Assembly (NCBI GenBank): GCA_037176705.1
Contig: CM073889.1
Location: forward strand, 55,607,596 to 55,671,595
Direction: 5' to 3'
DNA from: Molossus alvarezi
Lineage: Eukaryota > Chordata > Mammalia > Chiroptera > Molossidae
DNA: 64,000 nt
The notes under the pieces were generated by a model. That model had not been told where the DNA came from, searched no databases, and worked only from the letters and a program-made list of their open reading frames with translations. The position numbers and the translations under genes were made by a program. This document shows, one piece after another, positions 47,145-59,080 of the stretch (its first letter is position 1; every line of letters begins with the position of its first letter).

Positions 47145-47175
47145 CTGTTCCCACATACCCAACCCCAGAGAGAGA
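47145..47175 (-). other. EEFSEC: EEFSEC exon splice acceptor
   Basis: On the minus strand a CTTTCTCTCTCT pyrimidine tract lies about 20-30 bases upstream of GGGAACAG, which is joined to GTAATAGATG. The tract is interrupted by G-rich bases, so this is a moderate acceptor. Similarity to EEFSEC begins immediately after the AG. The ATG of the open frame, 18 bases further upstream, is intronic and is not a start codon. Confidence 0.82.
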
Positions 47176-47349
47176 AAGCATCAGTGTATACCAGTAAAGG
47201 CTGAGGCCAAGGCCCGCCACACCCACCCAGATGATCAGTCCATTTTACAGATAATGGAAGGCACTGGAACCATTATAATGACTGGTTCCTTATCAGCATC
47301 ACCACCCACCATTGATAGCTACAGAACCTAGGCCATGAACACTTCATGT

Positions 47350-47510
47350 GAGTAAATACGCTTAGCCCCATGGTAGCAACACAAAGGAGGCACTTTCTCC
47401 ACTTTACAGATGTGAAAATAGAGGCACAGCAAGGTTAGGCCACCTGTCCAAGGTCACAGAGCTCATAGGGTAGAGGTAGCTGAGAATCCAAAGCTGCCCT
47501 GCCTACACCT
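47350..47510 (-). repeat. MIR relic
   Basis: 'ctccactttacagatgtga', 'gaggcacagcaaggttagg' and 'ccaaggtcacagagctcat' are antisense MIR words. Confidence 0.8.
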
Positions 47511-50335
47511 GCTTCTGCGTGGCTACCATACCCAACCTGCCCCCAACACTAGTCTAATGATTGCTAGTGGTACTCTCCTCATGAAAGCTTTCTTGGACGC
47601 ACCAGATTGAAACAATGATGTCTACTCCTGGGCCTGCATCTAGGCTTTCCAGAACCCTCCTCACCCTCTTTCTGGTTTCCCCTCCCACGAGGAATCTCTG
47701 AGAACCTGGTCTCTATCACCCCATCCTACTACATGCCCAGAGCCCCCTTCCTGGCCTGGTCTACATCTACTCCACGGCTCCACTGCACCCTCCTCTGTGA
47801 TGCCCTCCTGATTCTATCTCAGCAGATGTCCCATTTCCTCCCAGTTCCCTAGTGTTTGTGCCAGGCCCTCTGCTGTAGAGCTTGCACTCCCTCACCTCTT
47901 GGTGGAGGCCTGGGCTGAGAAAAGAAAAATACGTGTGTATGAAAAAGTCATCTATGTACAGCCCTGATTTCATCACAAGCTGTATTCATCTTGAACCTTC
48001 TCCCCAAGGGACAGAGTGTAAAAAAACTGAAGTGTTACTCTTCCCCTCCTAAGGTCTCTCGAAGCTCAGATTCTCCTTTGGGGAAGATGCCGTAGCCAGG
48101 AGACCCCCACCAGATGGCCTCCCTGTCCTGCCCAGCTCCTCTCCAGGGCCTGTGCCAGAAAGCTGCTGGGCCTCTGTGTAAAAGAGAAAGGATCTCCGTG
48201 TGTGCATACATGCATATTAAAGACCAGACCCTCCCCTAGATGACCTTAGCAGGGCTGACAAAATTTCTTCCTGCTCTTTGGAGCAGGGCCTATGCTCCAC
48301 CTGGCCTCTGTCATACTGGGTCCTGCACAAGGACTACAGGACAAATTGGGAAGTTCATCTTCTTCTCCAGGCCCCATGCATAAGCCTAGGTTCTTTCTGG
48401 GGACAGGGTCTGGTCCAAGCAGGAACTGGCACAGGCAGGAGCATGGAGGCCAGAGGTGTTGCCAGAGATGGGACCTGATGCCTCCACAGAGCTCCCTTCA
48501 TAAACTCCTGGGGAACCCCCAAGGACTGGGCTGTCCTCAGCCTCAGAAACATCTCGCTCTGCCCAAGATTCATCCAAGGGCCCCAGATTTACCCTAAAAA
48601 CCTTTTGGAAAAACATATCCTATTCTATTTGATTCATAGCACCAGATAAAAGGTACTCGCATTCTTCCTCTCCTGGGTGATGGATGAATCGGATACAAAC
48701 AATGATAAGAATAATCATTTCCACTTGCACAGCCCTTTATAATGCACAAATCTCATTCCCACACATGAACTCCTCCTCATTCTTCTGGACTTGGCTTTAG
48801 CAGAGCAACCCTTGCAGGCTGTGGCTTCTGTGGGCTCTGCCTTTCCTCTCTAGCTCTGCTCTGTCTGTGGATGCTGATGCTTCCACTGTAGTAGGCGTCC
48901 AGCAAGGCTGCTGGGGGAACTGGATGCAGATGGTTTCTTAGATCTGCAGGATAGCAGAATCAAGATGAACAGGTGTCACCCACCCCAAATGCTTTCCCAT
49001 ACTTCCCAGCTCCCAGGATCCCAATCCCCTGAGAGGCAGGGCCTACCTATTCACATTCAGCAGCCCAGCCAGGTAAAGTAGGTGCCCAGAACCCAATGGC
49101 TCTGGACTAGCAATTCTACATTCCCTATAACTAAAGGGGCTCATTGCTGTCTCCTGTCTCCAACTCAGCCTCTGTTGATAAAGAGAAAGAGAATGCTTCA
49201 GAGTCCCTCAACTGTCAGAGCCCATCAATCCTCAGAGCCCCTGAGCCCTTCATAGCTACTCAGCCCCTTAGCCCTTCATAGTACCCTCAGACCCTTAGTC
49301 CTTCAGAGCCCCTCGATACTCAGAGCCCCTCAGCTCCTCAAAGTCCCACATCCTATGCTCATCAAGACATTAGGGAGTCCCTTGAGCACCTCTGTCCACA
49401 AGGGTTTTCATTCCTACTTCAGAGAGGGCAGAGCTGGGTCAGAAACAAGACCTGAGTGGGCTGTGACCACCCAAGTCAGTGGCACAGCAGAAATGCAAAC
49501 CCAAGTCTACTGGGCCTCTGCAAAGCAGAGCAAGACCATGGCTGACTCATGCCAAGTTGGAGAAGTGGCAGGTGGTGCTGCCAGGATGTCCTGGTCCCAC
49601 TGGGGCAGCATGTGTGGGTCCCTGGCCTTGAATAACTATACTGAGATGTGGCTGAGACACAAGACCTGCCCCGAAGCCACAGCTAGCTGAGAAATGAAAA
49701 GGGACAGTGCTTGCATGTGGAGCTTCCACCCTATTTAGAGAATATCTTCTAACAGAACTAGTGGGACCAAACAAGCAACACAGGCAGGTGTTCTCTCAGA
49801 AAGTCCTCACCACATTCATAGTACTGTTCTGCCCTTCTTCTATTGAGAGCCTGCCATGGCACAGCATATAGTTGAGAACAAGTCAAAGCACCTGCCTCAA
49901 GGGACTCATGTATGTCCTAAGGAGAGGTAATGTTTACATCTCCCTTTGCGCCATTGCCTGTGGCCTGTGCACTGGCAGAGACAGGGTGCCCCATCTCTGT
50001 GCCAGCTCCTTATGCCCAGTAAGGGCACTAGTCAAGGACTTCGTATCTACAGTGTCCCCAGAAGCCATGGCTTACTGCATCCTGCCCGCCCCCCGCCCCT
50101 TTCCTCTGCAACCCCTTGGCCTATCTCTGTCTTCAGAGCATAGAGCATTCCCTGGCATATGTCATAGTTTATCCGTTACTCTTCATGCTCCCAACCAGGA
50201 TACAAGGTCCATGAGAGGAGAAACATGTCTCCTCCATGGCTGTATTCCCTTACTGGATGCTCCCTGAATGTTGGAGTAAATCCTAAATGCACACCTCACC
50301 GTGGTTGCTGGGGCATGCACAGTGCTCGCTTGTGT
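47510..50335. other. Intronic sequence, mostly unique
   Basis: L2-like words at about 47600-47900, an antisense MIR-like piece near 48700-48790, and a degenerate short-period repeat (49200-49345). No gene recognised. Confidence 0.6.
49200..49345 (+). repeat. Degenerate tandem repeat on a CAGAGCCCCT core
   Basis: 'cagagtccctcaa', 'cagagcccatcaa', 'cagagcccctgag', 'cagccccttag', 'cagacccttag', 'cagagcccctcga', 'cagagcccctcag' follow at irregular 15-27-base steps, indicating an old eroded minisatellite. Confidence 0.8.
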
Positions 50336-50354
50336 CTGTGTTCTTTCATTTTTT

Positions 50355-50601
50355 TAAATCCTTGCCAGAGGATATTTTTACATTGAATTTTAGATAGAGG
50401 GGAAGAGAAGGTGGGATAGCGAGTGTGAGAGAGAGAGAAATATCAATGTGAGAGAGACACATTGATTGGTTGCCTCCCACACCTCAACCAGAGCTGGGGA
50501 TCAAACCTACAACCGAGGTATGTACCCTTGATTGGGAATCGAATTTTTGACCTTTTGGTCCACAGGCTGATGCTCTAACCACTGAGCAAAACAGGTCAGG
50601 G
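50355..50601 (-). mobile_element. Ves SINE (TCCTCG-tail type), diverged
   Basis: Antisense copy: 'aatccttgccagaggatat' tail, 'gattggttgcctcccacac' body, 'gcaaaacaggtcaggg' head. Flanked by ctgtgttctttcatttttt (50336-50354) and ctgtggtctttcatttttt (50602-50620), 18 of 19 identical. Confidence 0.95.
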
Positions 50602-52124
50602 CTGTGGTCTTTCATTTTTTAATAGCTCATTTTGGACAACTGATATACAGTAGCATGCACATATTTAAGGTACATAATTCGATAAATTAGGATATATGTA
50701 TATACTCATGAAACCATCACCACAATTAATCTACTGAACATACCTATCACTCCCCAAATTTCCTCATGTTCCTTTATCACACTTCCCTCCCTCATACCCT
50801 CTCATGCTCTTCCCAGTTCAACTTGGGCATTCCTTCCTTCCCCTCCTGCCCTGAGCGTCTGGCAGTTCTGTCTCATCAATGACAGCTGGCCTGTCTCCCT
50901 CACCAAAGACTGGGAGTTCTGTACAAACAACCCTTGCCCTGACCAGTGGCAGGTCCCAGTAAATATGCACATGATATGGAGATGGGAAGGGAGAGACTGG
51001 TGAGAGAAGGTGGCTCTTGGCTCTTTGGGGATAAAAGTAAATCACTTAAGTTGACAAGTGGTTGGGGGAGATGCTCATCAAAGAGTGAGCCAGCCAGCCT
51101 GCTCTGGGCCTAGCTGTCTTGTATACCCAATGTTGGTTTCTCTCAAAGTAGAACATAGACAGCCCATTGCTTGGCATTCCAATGGTCTGACACTGGGCTT
51201 CCTGATGATCAGAGCCCTGGGGTAGCAGGTACTTCCTCTTTTCTTTTGGCTATAAAATATTAACTTAAAAAGCTGACTGCCATGGAGACAGAAGAGTATC
51301 CATCTTTTCCCAAGCTAAGGTCTTGCAATGAAGGCAGACTAAATTTATTAACTTCTGGGTAACATCAAAAAGTTTCAGAGCTTTCATGAAAGACAGTGAA
51401 GAGCCCAAAGTTGGCTTAAGTGCTACATAAACAGGTTTAGGGCCAGGAAGTAGAAGTCTCTCAGCATTTCTTGTTTACATTCTCATCTGACAGTGAGCCA
51501 GTGTGTGGGCAGGGCCTGTAACCCTGCTGGTGTGTGATGCCTTTCAGTTCACTGACCTACATTACCACAGTATTTTTGTAAGCATCCTGTATAAGGTTAG
51601 AAGTCAATAGGTTTTTTCTGTCCCTCCGAGGAGGGCCCGAGGGCCTCCTCTTGCTGCTTGCCTTATAGTCTTTACCGGTGGCAGAGTGGCAGTTTAGAAA
51701 AGATTTCAGGTTCAAAGGGAATGTCTCTGTCACTCCTGTTCACTTGTCTTATGATACAACAGTGCTGACACAACAGCGCTGATTGGGTGCTCCCAGTACC
51801 TTTTGTGTCTTTGATTCCATTTGTGGATTGAGTGGTGAGGTGGGGAGGCTGGCCTTCAGCACACCACCAGGAACCTGGTCTCAGAAACTCCGGTGTGCCC
51901 CTGCTCACTGACAGTTCCACTGTTATGTTCCAGCAGCCCAAGTGGATCCTTCTAGGAGCCAGCAGCAAACCCCTCCTCCCTCAGACTTCCAGCCCTTGGC
52001 CCCACTCTTCCACCTGGCCTGCAATAGATGAAAGCCACAAGTTGTCCTTAGCCATGTTCTGGGAGAGGTGCCTCCAGACCATTAGTTACTTTTTTGAAAA
52101 GCCCAGCAGAGATCCAACAAGATT

Positions 52125-52169
52125 AAAGCTGGGATGTGTGACCTGCCCAAAGTCACACATCCCAGCTTT
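52125..52169. repeat. Perfect 18-bp inverted repeat with 9-base loop
   Basis: Left arm aaagctgggatgtgtgac (52125-52142), loop ctgcccaaa, right arm gtcacacatcccagcttt (52152-52169). The arms are exact reverse complements. The loop and right arm ('cccaaagtcacac') resemble antisense MIR core. Confidence 0.97.
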
Positions 52170-53234
52170 TCCTGCTACTTTTTGTCCCAGAGGAAAAAGA
52201 GCCAAGAGAAGGTAGAGGTTTGGCAGCAGTGAAGGAGCCCAGCCACAGCATTCTCTATCCCTTGGGCTCCCCTGAGCCAGGTCGTGACTGGCAAACCCAA
52301 GCTTGCCTGCAAGTCTAGACCAGGCACCAGGGAGACCCATCTTCCTAGTCCCAGCTCCTGAAACCCCAAGTTCCTGAAGGAACGCATCCCAAAGTACAGG
52401 GATCCAGCCCCCATGGGCTGTCTACAGGGAAGGAGGATGATTGGAGCATGGTCACAAAATGCAGGAACTGTGGTGTGCACAAGCACCTTAACATCAAAGG
52501 GAGATATGCCAGCCCGGATGCACTGCTGTGAAGTGCTGCAGGCCAGACATGAAACGCATGAAAGGCAAGTGATTCTCTGGGCCTCCAGTTTCCGCACCCA
52601 CAAAATAAGGTTGGATGGAGGGTGAGCTTTCCCCATTTGTGGTGCTGGTGAATTCCAAGTAACCAGTTCTACTATAGGCCTCTGAAGTTGGGAAAATGAG
52701 CATACTAGAGACAAGAAAACACTGAGGGCAAAGGTTATGAGGATGGGCACAGGTGTGAGGAAAAATGAAAGGAGATAAGAGCAGACTGGAATGTTGCTCT
52801 CCAACCAGACCTTAAGGTTTTGCAGCAGAGAGGTGACTCCCAGAGGGCATGGTGTGCTACTGCTTGCATAGTGGGTCAGAGCCAGGGCTCAAAGTACCAT
52901 TCTGGTGGCCTTAAGGACTCTGGCCTGTGTCCTAACTTGTGTGGGCCTCAGCTCCCATCTGCAGTGTGGGTAAAGAGAGTTGCTGCAGGTTCACATGGAG
53001 CCTCTGTTGCCCCTCACTCCCTCAGGATTCCCCCAGTTGTACTATATAGGACCAAAGGACAATAAGTGGCATTCTGTGCACCCAACACCACTGGCCACTG
53101 CCCCATAGATGTGAGCAGACCTTGTTAGCTCCTGCCAGCCACAGAATCCCTATTCAGAGGCCGTGGATGAAGCATGTGTACAGGTCTCCTGGCACAGCCA
53201 CAGCTTGCTTGTACCAGTTGGCCAACTGGAAGCT

Positions 53235-53263
53235 GGGGGGCGGGGGCAGGGTGGGGTGGGGGT
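53235..53263 (+). repeat. G-rich patch, G-quadruplex pattern
   Basis: Five G-runs of three to six bases separated by one or two bases. Confidence 0.85.
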
Positions 53264-54714
53264 ATGTAAAGTGTCCTGAAAGGCAGAAGCTGGCCTAAGC
53301 ACATTTCTGCATCCCAAAACAAACTCCTTTTAGAAATTATTGGGGGGGGGGGTGTTGCTAAGAGGGGACTCATCAAATGCTGCATGAAACCTCAATGAAT
53401 TAAAAGTCTGGTTGGGGGAGTGATGACAGCCCCTCCTGCTGCAGGCAGTGAGGCCTATGTCTCTGGAGAGCTTTAGGAAGACCAGGGGTCATCATCTGTC
53501 GTGGAGGTTGAAGGCAGAAGACTGGGAAATGGCTATCCTCAGCCCTATCCATCTCTAGAATATGTGTGTGTGTGTGTGTGCACATGTGCAATAGTTGGAC
53601 TCCTCTCCAAATCACAGACTCTTCCCACGAAAGGAGAGACCTCAGAGATTAGACACCAGCACATCTAACAAGAAAACACTCTCAGAGAACAATTGGAGGT
53701 TTTTCTTCTTGAAATCAATCATTGTAATTTCAAACCAAAGTCAATGCATGTGGGTTTTGTTTGGTGGGTCTTGCTCCTAGGAAACAAGGCTGAAATGGGG
53801 CCAGCACAGTTACAATAACTCTAAGAAGGGACTTTCACTGTTTGCATGAATAATTCACTTCATTATTAGCCTTCAGTCAGTCACTGGCTGCATATGGTAG
53901 CCAGGTCTTCACTCACATGCCAGGTGAGTCTTCTCTGTGCCCAGCTTTTGAATGGGGACTTGGCCACCTGTGTACATAATTATGTCATTACATGTGTGTA
54001 TCTCTCTCAGAGACCAACTCCCATGATGATGCTTGGGAACTGCCCAAGTTCTGAGACAACTATTCCAATAAAAATTGGAGAAGTGGCACCAAGGAAAGAG
54101 GGTCAGCAGGCTGTGAAATGGAGCCCTGAGTAGGGTCTGTAGTGAGGAGGACTAAAATGAGAAAAGAGGCTGGAAACTTTTGAGTTCTGGCTCTCTCTTC
54201 CAGTGCTACAATCTTGGGCAAGGACTTCTCTGAACCTTGTTTCTTGCTCTGAAAAAGGCTTGTTAGGGTCAGGGGTATTGAAGTTGACAAGAACACCTAA
54301 GACTTGGTGTTAACCACCCAGAGAAAAGATTGGCACAATGTCAAACTGGGAGAAGCTAAAGTAAAGTGCCATTTGGGATAGAGGATCTTCTAACATACCC
54401 AGAAGGCACAAGATACAGGGATTTATCAAACCTGCTGAAGAAAAGCAAGGATGCTAACACATACTCAGCATAGACTACCTGCCAGGGCCTGCCCTGAGGT
54501 CTCCTCTCATACCCCAGCCTCCAAGCCCCTAATCAAAGTCCTCTCTGAAGCGCCCCACAAATAGGGTGTTAACTCTTCCAAGGTACTTGAAGGCCACCAG
54601 AGTTGATAACTTCACCAAGAGTCCCTTGAGATAATGATGATGTTCTGGTATCATCCACTCTTGTTTGCATAGGGAACATTTCAACAAGACTAGCCTTTAC
54701 CTCCTCCCAGTACA

Positions 54715-54850
54715 GGGCCACAGCAAGTCAAGTCGCTCCTCTGAGCCTCAGTGTTCTCTCCTGCAAAACAGGAAAAATGCATCCACCTCCAAGGTTGTTA
54801 TGAGGAAGAAATTAGATTTCTGACATGAAAGTACACTGTCGGTGAGGATC
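54715..54850 (+). repeat. MIR relic
   Basis: 'ctctgagcctcagtgttctc', 'tcctgcaaaacaggaaaaat' and 'aaggttgttatgaggaaga' in sense order. Confidence 0.75.
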
Positions 54851-55269
54851 AGACTCATCACAACCCCTTGGGGTAAACCCAGACAAGAAAATTAGCCTTC
54901 AATTCATCTCATTTTGTTAATTGATTTCAGAGGCCCAGGGTTAAGGAGACCAACAGTGGACCAGGATCTGGGCATCACAGAGGGCAACCCACTCAGGGAA
55001 GAATCCGTCTGCTGCTCCCCACAAACAGCTCTCAGACAGCCAGGGCTGTCTTTCTCAAACCAACCACCACTGAGCCAGTGCTCTGCTCTTCCTATTGGTA
55101 ACAAGCCCTGACTGCCATTTCCCTCCACACTTACAACTTACTAACTGTATTGAATCCCTCCTTGCTTCTTTTTTCCATCACCCAGGCACCCATGCAGGCA
55201 AAACCCCTGTCAATAGCTGATTAGGAAGTACCAAGGCATAGCTCCCAAAGGCAGCAGATTTTTCATGGA

Positions 55270-55371
55270 GAAAGAAGAAACTAACTTTTTACTGAGCACT
55301 TACTATATACAAGGCTCCATGCTTGGCCCTTTGCACAAGTGGTCTTATCTACTCCCTACCACAGCTCCTTT
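55270..55371 (-). repeat. MIR relic
   Basis: 'actgagcacttactatata', 'caaggctccatgcttggcc' and 'gtcttatctactccctacc' are antisense MIR words. The insertion site of the SINE/L1 compound adjoins its end. Confidence 0.65.
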
Positions 55372-55390
55372 AAAGAAGAAATAGGTTCTG
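55372..55390 (+). repeat. Target-site duplication, left copy
   Basis: aaagaagaaataggttctg. The partner is at 59062-59080 with one mismatch in 19. Together they bracket the SINE plus both L1 segments. Confidence 0.9.
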
Positions 55391-55556
55391 CCCTAGCTGG
55401 TATGGCTCAGTTGGCTGAGTGTCATCTCATGCACTGAAAGGTCATCGGTTCGGTTCCAGTCAGGGCACATGCCCAGGTTGTGGGTAATGGTGCATGTGGG
55501 AGGAAGCCAAATGATGTTTCTCTCTCTCTCTTTCTAAAATCAATTAAAAAAAAACT
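55391..55556 (+). mobile_element. Ves SINE at the 5' end of the L1 compound
   Basis: Sense copy: ccctagctggtatggctcag head, 'ggtcatcggttcggttcca' B box, 'ctaaaatcaattaaaa' tail. It begins immediately after the left target duplication. No separate duplication is visible between its A-tail and the L1. Confidence 0.93.
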
Positions 55557-55574
55557 TTGAAGTGCCCACTAATA

Positions 55575-56626
55575 GGATCATATGGTTTTAATCCTTCATT
55601 TTGTTTATGTGGTATATCACATTTATTGATTTGCGAATATTGTACCAGACTTGCATCCCTGGGATGAATTGCACTTGGTCATGGTGAATAATTTTTTTAA
55701 TGTATTGCTGGATCAGATCTTCTAATATTTTGTTCAGGATTTTGGCATCTATGTTCATCATGGATACTGCCTTATAGTTTTCTTTCTTTGTAGTGTCTTT
55801 ATCTAGTTTTGGAATTAGAATTATGCTGGCCTCATAAAACAAGTTTGGAAGTCTTCCTCCTTCTTGAATTTTTTGGAATAGTTTGAGGAGAATGGGTGTT
55901 AGTTCTTCCAATGTTTGGTAAAACTCCCCTGTGAAGTCGTCATGGCCCGGGCTTTTGTTTGCTGGGAGATTCTTGATTACATCTTCAAATTCCTTAGTTG
56001 TTATTGGTCGGTTCAAGTGTTCTATTTCTTCCTGGTTGTCTCGGGAGGCTAGGTGCTTCTAGAAATTTGTTCATTTCACCTAGATTACCCAATTTGTTGG
56101 CGTATAATTGTTCATAGTAGTTGAACATTTGTATTTCTGTGGTGTCAGCTGTTACTTTTTCTCTTTCGTTCCGACTTTGTTTATTTGGGTTCTCTCTCTT
56201 TGTTTCTCGGTGAGTCTAGCTAAGGGTCCATCAATCTTGTTTACTATTTCAAAGAACCAGCTCTTTGTTTCATTGATCTTTTGAACTGTTGTTTTTTTTT
56301 TTTTGTCTTTATCCCATTTATTTCTGCTCTGATCTTTACTACTTCTTTCCTTCTACTTGTCTGGGTTTTTATTTTTGTTTGCTTTCTAATTCATTAAGTT
56401 GAGAGGTGAGTCAATGAGAAATTTTTCTTGTTTCCTGAGGTAATTCTGTAGTGCTATGAACTTCCCTCTTAGGACTGCTTTTGCTGCATTCCATGGATTA
56501 TGTGTTGTATGCTCATTTTCCTTGGTTCCCAGAAAGTTTTTAATTTCTTCCTTGATCTCCCTGGTAACCCATTCATGGTTTAATAACATTCTATTTAGCT
56601 TCCCTGTGTTTAAATGTTTTTGTTGT
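55575..56626 (-). pseudogene. L1 ORF2 segment, inverted relative to the rest
   Basis: The minus-strand frame at 56016-55588 reads [20 protein letters not shown] and then [17 protein letters not shown], the segment leading into and including the first part of L1 reverse transcriptase. The 56589-56386 frame ([20 protein letters not shown]) lies further N-terminal. It carries stops and frame changes. Its orientation is opposite to the 3' part of the same insertion, as in 5' inversion by twin priming. Confidence 0.9.
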
Positions 56627-59061
56627 AATCAATAAATGTGATACACCACATAAACAAAATGAAAAATAAAACCCGTATGATCACATCAATAGATGCTGAA
56701 AAAGCATTCGACATCCATTTCTGATGAAAACACTCAGCAATGTGGGAATAGAAGGATCATATCTTGACATAATAAAGGCCATATATGAAAAACGTACAGC
56801 CAACATCATATTCAATGGGCAAAAACTAAAAGCATTTCTCTTAAGAACAGGAACAAGACAAGGATGCCCACTTTCGCCACTCTTATTTAACATAGTACTG
56901 GAAGTCTTAGCCACAACAATTAGACATAAAGAAAAAATGAAAGAGATCCAAATTGGAAAGGAGGAAGTGAAACTGTCATTATTTGCAGATGACATAATAC
57001 TGTACATAGAAACCCCTAGAGACTCCTTCAAAAATCTATTAGATATAATATATGAATTTGACAAAGTAGGAGAAAACAAAATTAACATCAAGAAATCAAT
57101 AGCATTCTTATACACCAATGATGAACTCACAGAAAGAAAAACTAAAAAAAAAAATCCCATTTACCATTGCGGCAAAAAAAAAATGAAGATGCCTAGGAAC
57201 AAACTTAACCAAAGAAGGACCTATTTGCAGAAAACTACAGGACATTGAAAAGGGAAACAGAGGAAGATAGAAAAAAGTGGAGGCATATACTTTGTTCATG
57301 GATTGGAAGAATTAACATCATTAAAATGTCCATACTACCCAAAGCAATCTATAGATTCAATGCAATCCCCATCAAAATACCAACGACATATTTCATAGAA
57401 CTAGAACAAATACTTCGAAAGTTCATATGGAACCAAAAAGACCCTGAATAGCTACAGCAATCTTGAAGAAGAAGGAGGGATCACAATACCAGGTACCAGG
57501 TTATACTACAAAGCCACTCTAATCAAAACAGCTTGGTACTGGCATAAAAACAGGCATATAGATCAATGGAATAGAACAGAGAACCCAGAAATTGACCCAA
57601 GACTATATGCTCAATTAATATTTGACAAAGATGGCAAGAACATACAGTGGAACAAAGACAGCCTCTTCAGTAAATGGTATTGGGAAAATTGGACAGCTAC
57701 ATCCAAAAAAAAAAAAAGCTAGACCATCAACTTACACCATACACAAGAATAAACTCAAAATGGATAAAAGACTTAAATGTGACTCGTGAATCCATAAAAA
57801 TCCTACAAGAAAATGTAGGCAACAAATTTCAGACATCACATGCAGTATAATTTTCACTGATACAATGCCTAAGGCAAGAGAAACAAAGAAAAAAATGAAC
57901 ACATGGGACTACATCAAACTAAAAAACTTCTTCACAGCAAAAGAAATAACCATCAGAATGGAAAGGGAACCCACTATATGTGAGAGCATAATTGCAAACG
58001 ATACATGAGATAAGGGGTTAACTTCCAAAATACATAGAATATTCATACAACTCAACAAAAGGAAGACCAAGAACCCAATTAAAAAATGGGCAGAGGACTT
58101 AAATAGACACCTCTCCAAATAGGACCTACAAATGGCCAAGAGACATATGAAAAAATGCTCAAGGTCACTAATCATTAGAGAGATGCAAATGAGAACAACT
58201 ATGAGGTATCACCTCACACCTGCCAGAATGGCTGCCATCAACAAATCATCAAACAACAAGTACTGAAAAGGGTGCAGAGAAAAGGGGACTCTAGTACACT
58301 GTTGATGGGAATGTAGACTGGTGCAGCCACTATAGAAATCAATATGGTGTTTCTTCAAAAAATTAAGAATGAACTGCCACTTGACCCAGTGATCCCATTT
58401 CTAGGAATATGTCCTAAGAAGCCTGAAACACCAATCAGAAAGAATATATACACCCCTATGTTCATAGCTGCACTATTTACAATAACTAAGATCTGCAAAC
58501 AGCACAACTGTCCATCAATAGAAGAGTGGATAAAAAAGCTGTGGTACATATACACAATGGAACACTATGCAGCTGTAAGAAAGAAAGATCTCGTATACTT
58601 TGAGATGACATGGAAGGACTTGGAGAGTATTATGCTAAGCAAAATAAGCCAATCAGAGAAAAGACAAATGCAACATGATCTCACTTATTTGTGGAATATA
58701 ATGAACAAAAAAAAGCTAATGAACAAAAAAAGCTGATGAACAAAATAGATCTAGAGACAGAAGGAGTACAGTTCAGACTGTCAAATTTCAGAGGAGGGGT
58801 GCAGGGGCGGGTAGGGATGAGATAAACTAAAGAACTTATATGCATGTATGCGAAACTAATGAACATAGACAATGCTTGTGGGGTCTGGGTAGGGGCGAGA
58901 TAGGGAGGAGGGTGTCTGGGGAAAAAAAGGAGAAACAGCTATAACAAAAATAAATTAATTCATTAAAAAATAAAATAACTGAACAGTAAAAAAAATTTAA
59001 ATAAATAAAATAAAATAGGTGACACATAAAAAAATACAAAAATAAAATTAAAAATTTAAGA
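56627..59061 (+). pseudogene. L1 ORF2 3' part with 3' UTR and poly(A)
   Basis: Truncated LINE-1 in plus orientation. The frame at 56724-57248 contains the RT motif FADD (residues 87-90 of that frame, about 56982-56993) and the upstream [14 protein letters not shown] block. The C-terminal frame at 58344-58736 has [18 protein letters not shown] and HYAAVRKKDLVYF sequence. The 3' UTR (about 58740-58940) ends in a long A-rich tail. Frameshifts after 57170 and stops disable it. It overlaps the inverted segment by about 57 bases of the same L1 sequence. Confidence 0.93.
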
Positions 59062-59080
59062 AAAGAAAAAATAGGTTCTG
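59062..59080 (+). repeat. Target-site duplication, right copy
   Basis: aaagaaaaaataggttctg, partner of 55372-55390. Its A-rich left part merges with the L1 poly(A). Confidence 0.85.

Larger units (their letters stand above)
50620..55370. other. Intronic sequence, mostly unique
   Basis: Contains a perfect hairpin (52125-52169), a G-rich patch (53235-53263), a TG repeat (about 53563-53580), a MIR relic (54715-54850) and an antisense MIR (55270-55371). Long chance frames (209 codons, minus, 52175-52804) show no family features. Confidence 0.6.

Noticed and set aside
52175..52804. 209-codon minus-strand frame starting with a hydrophobic N-terminus
   Set aside because: The hydrophobic start is compatible with chance from pyrimidine-rich codons. 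No family was recognised, and frames on the other strand are as long locally.
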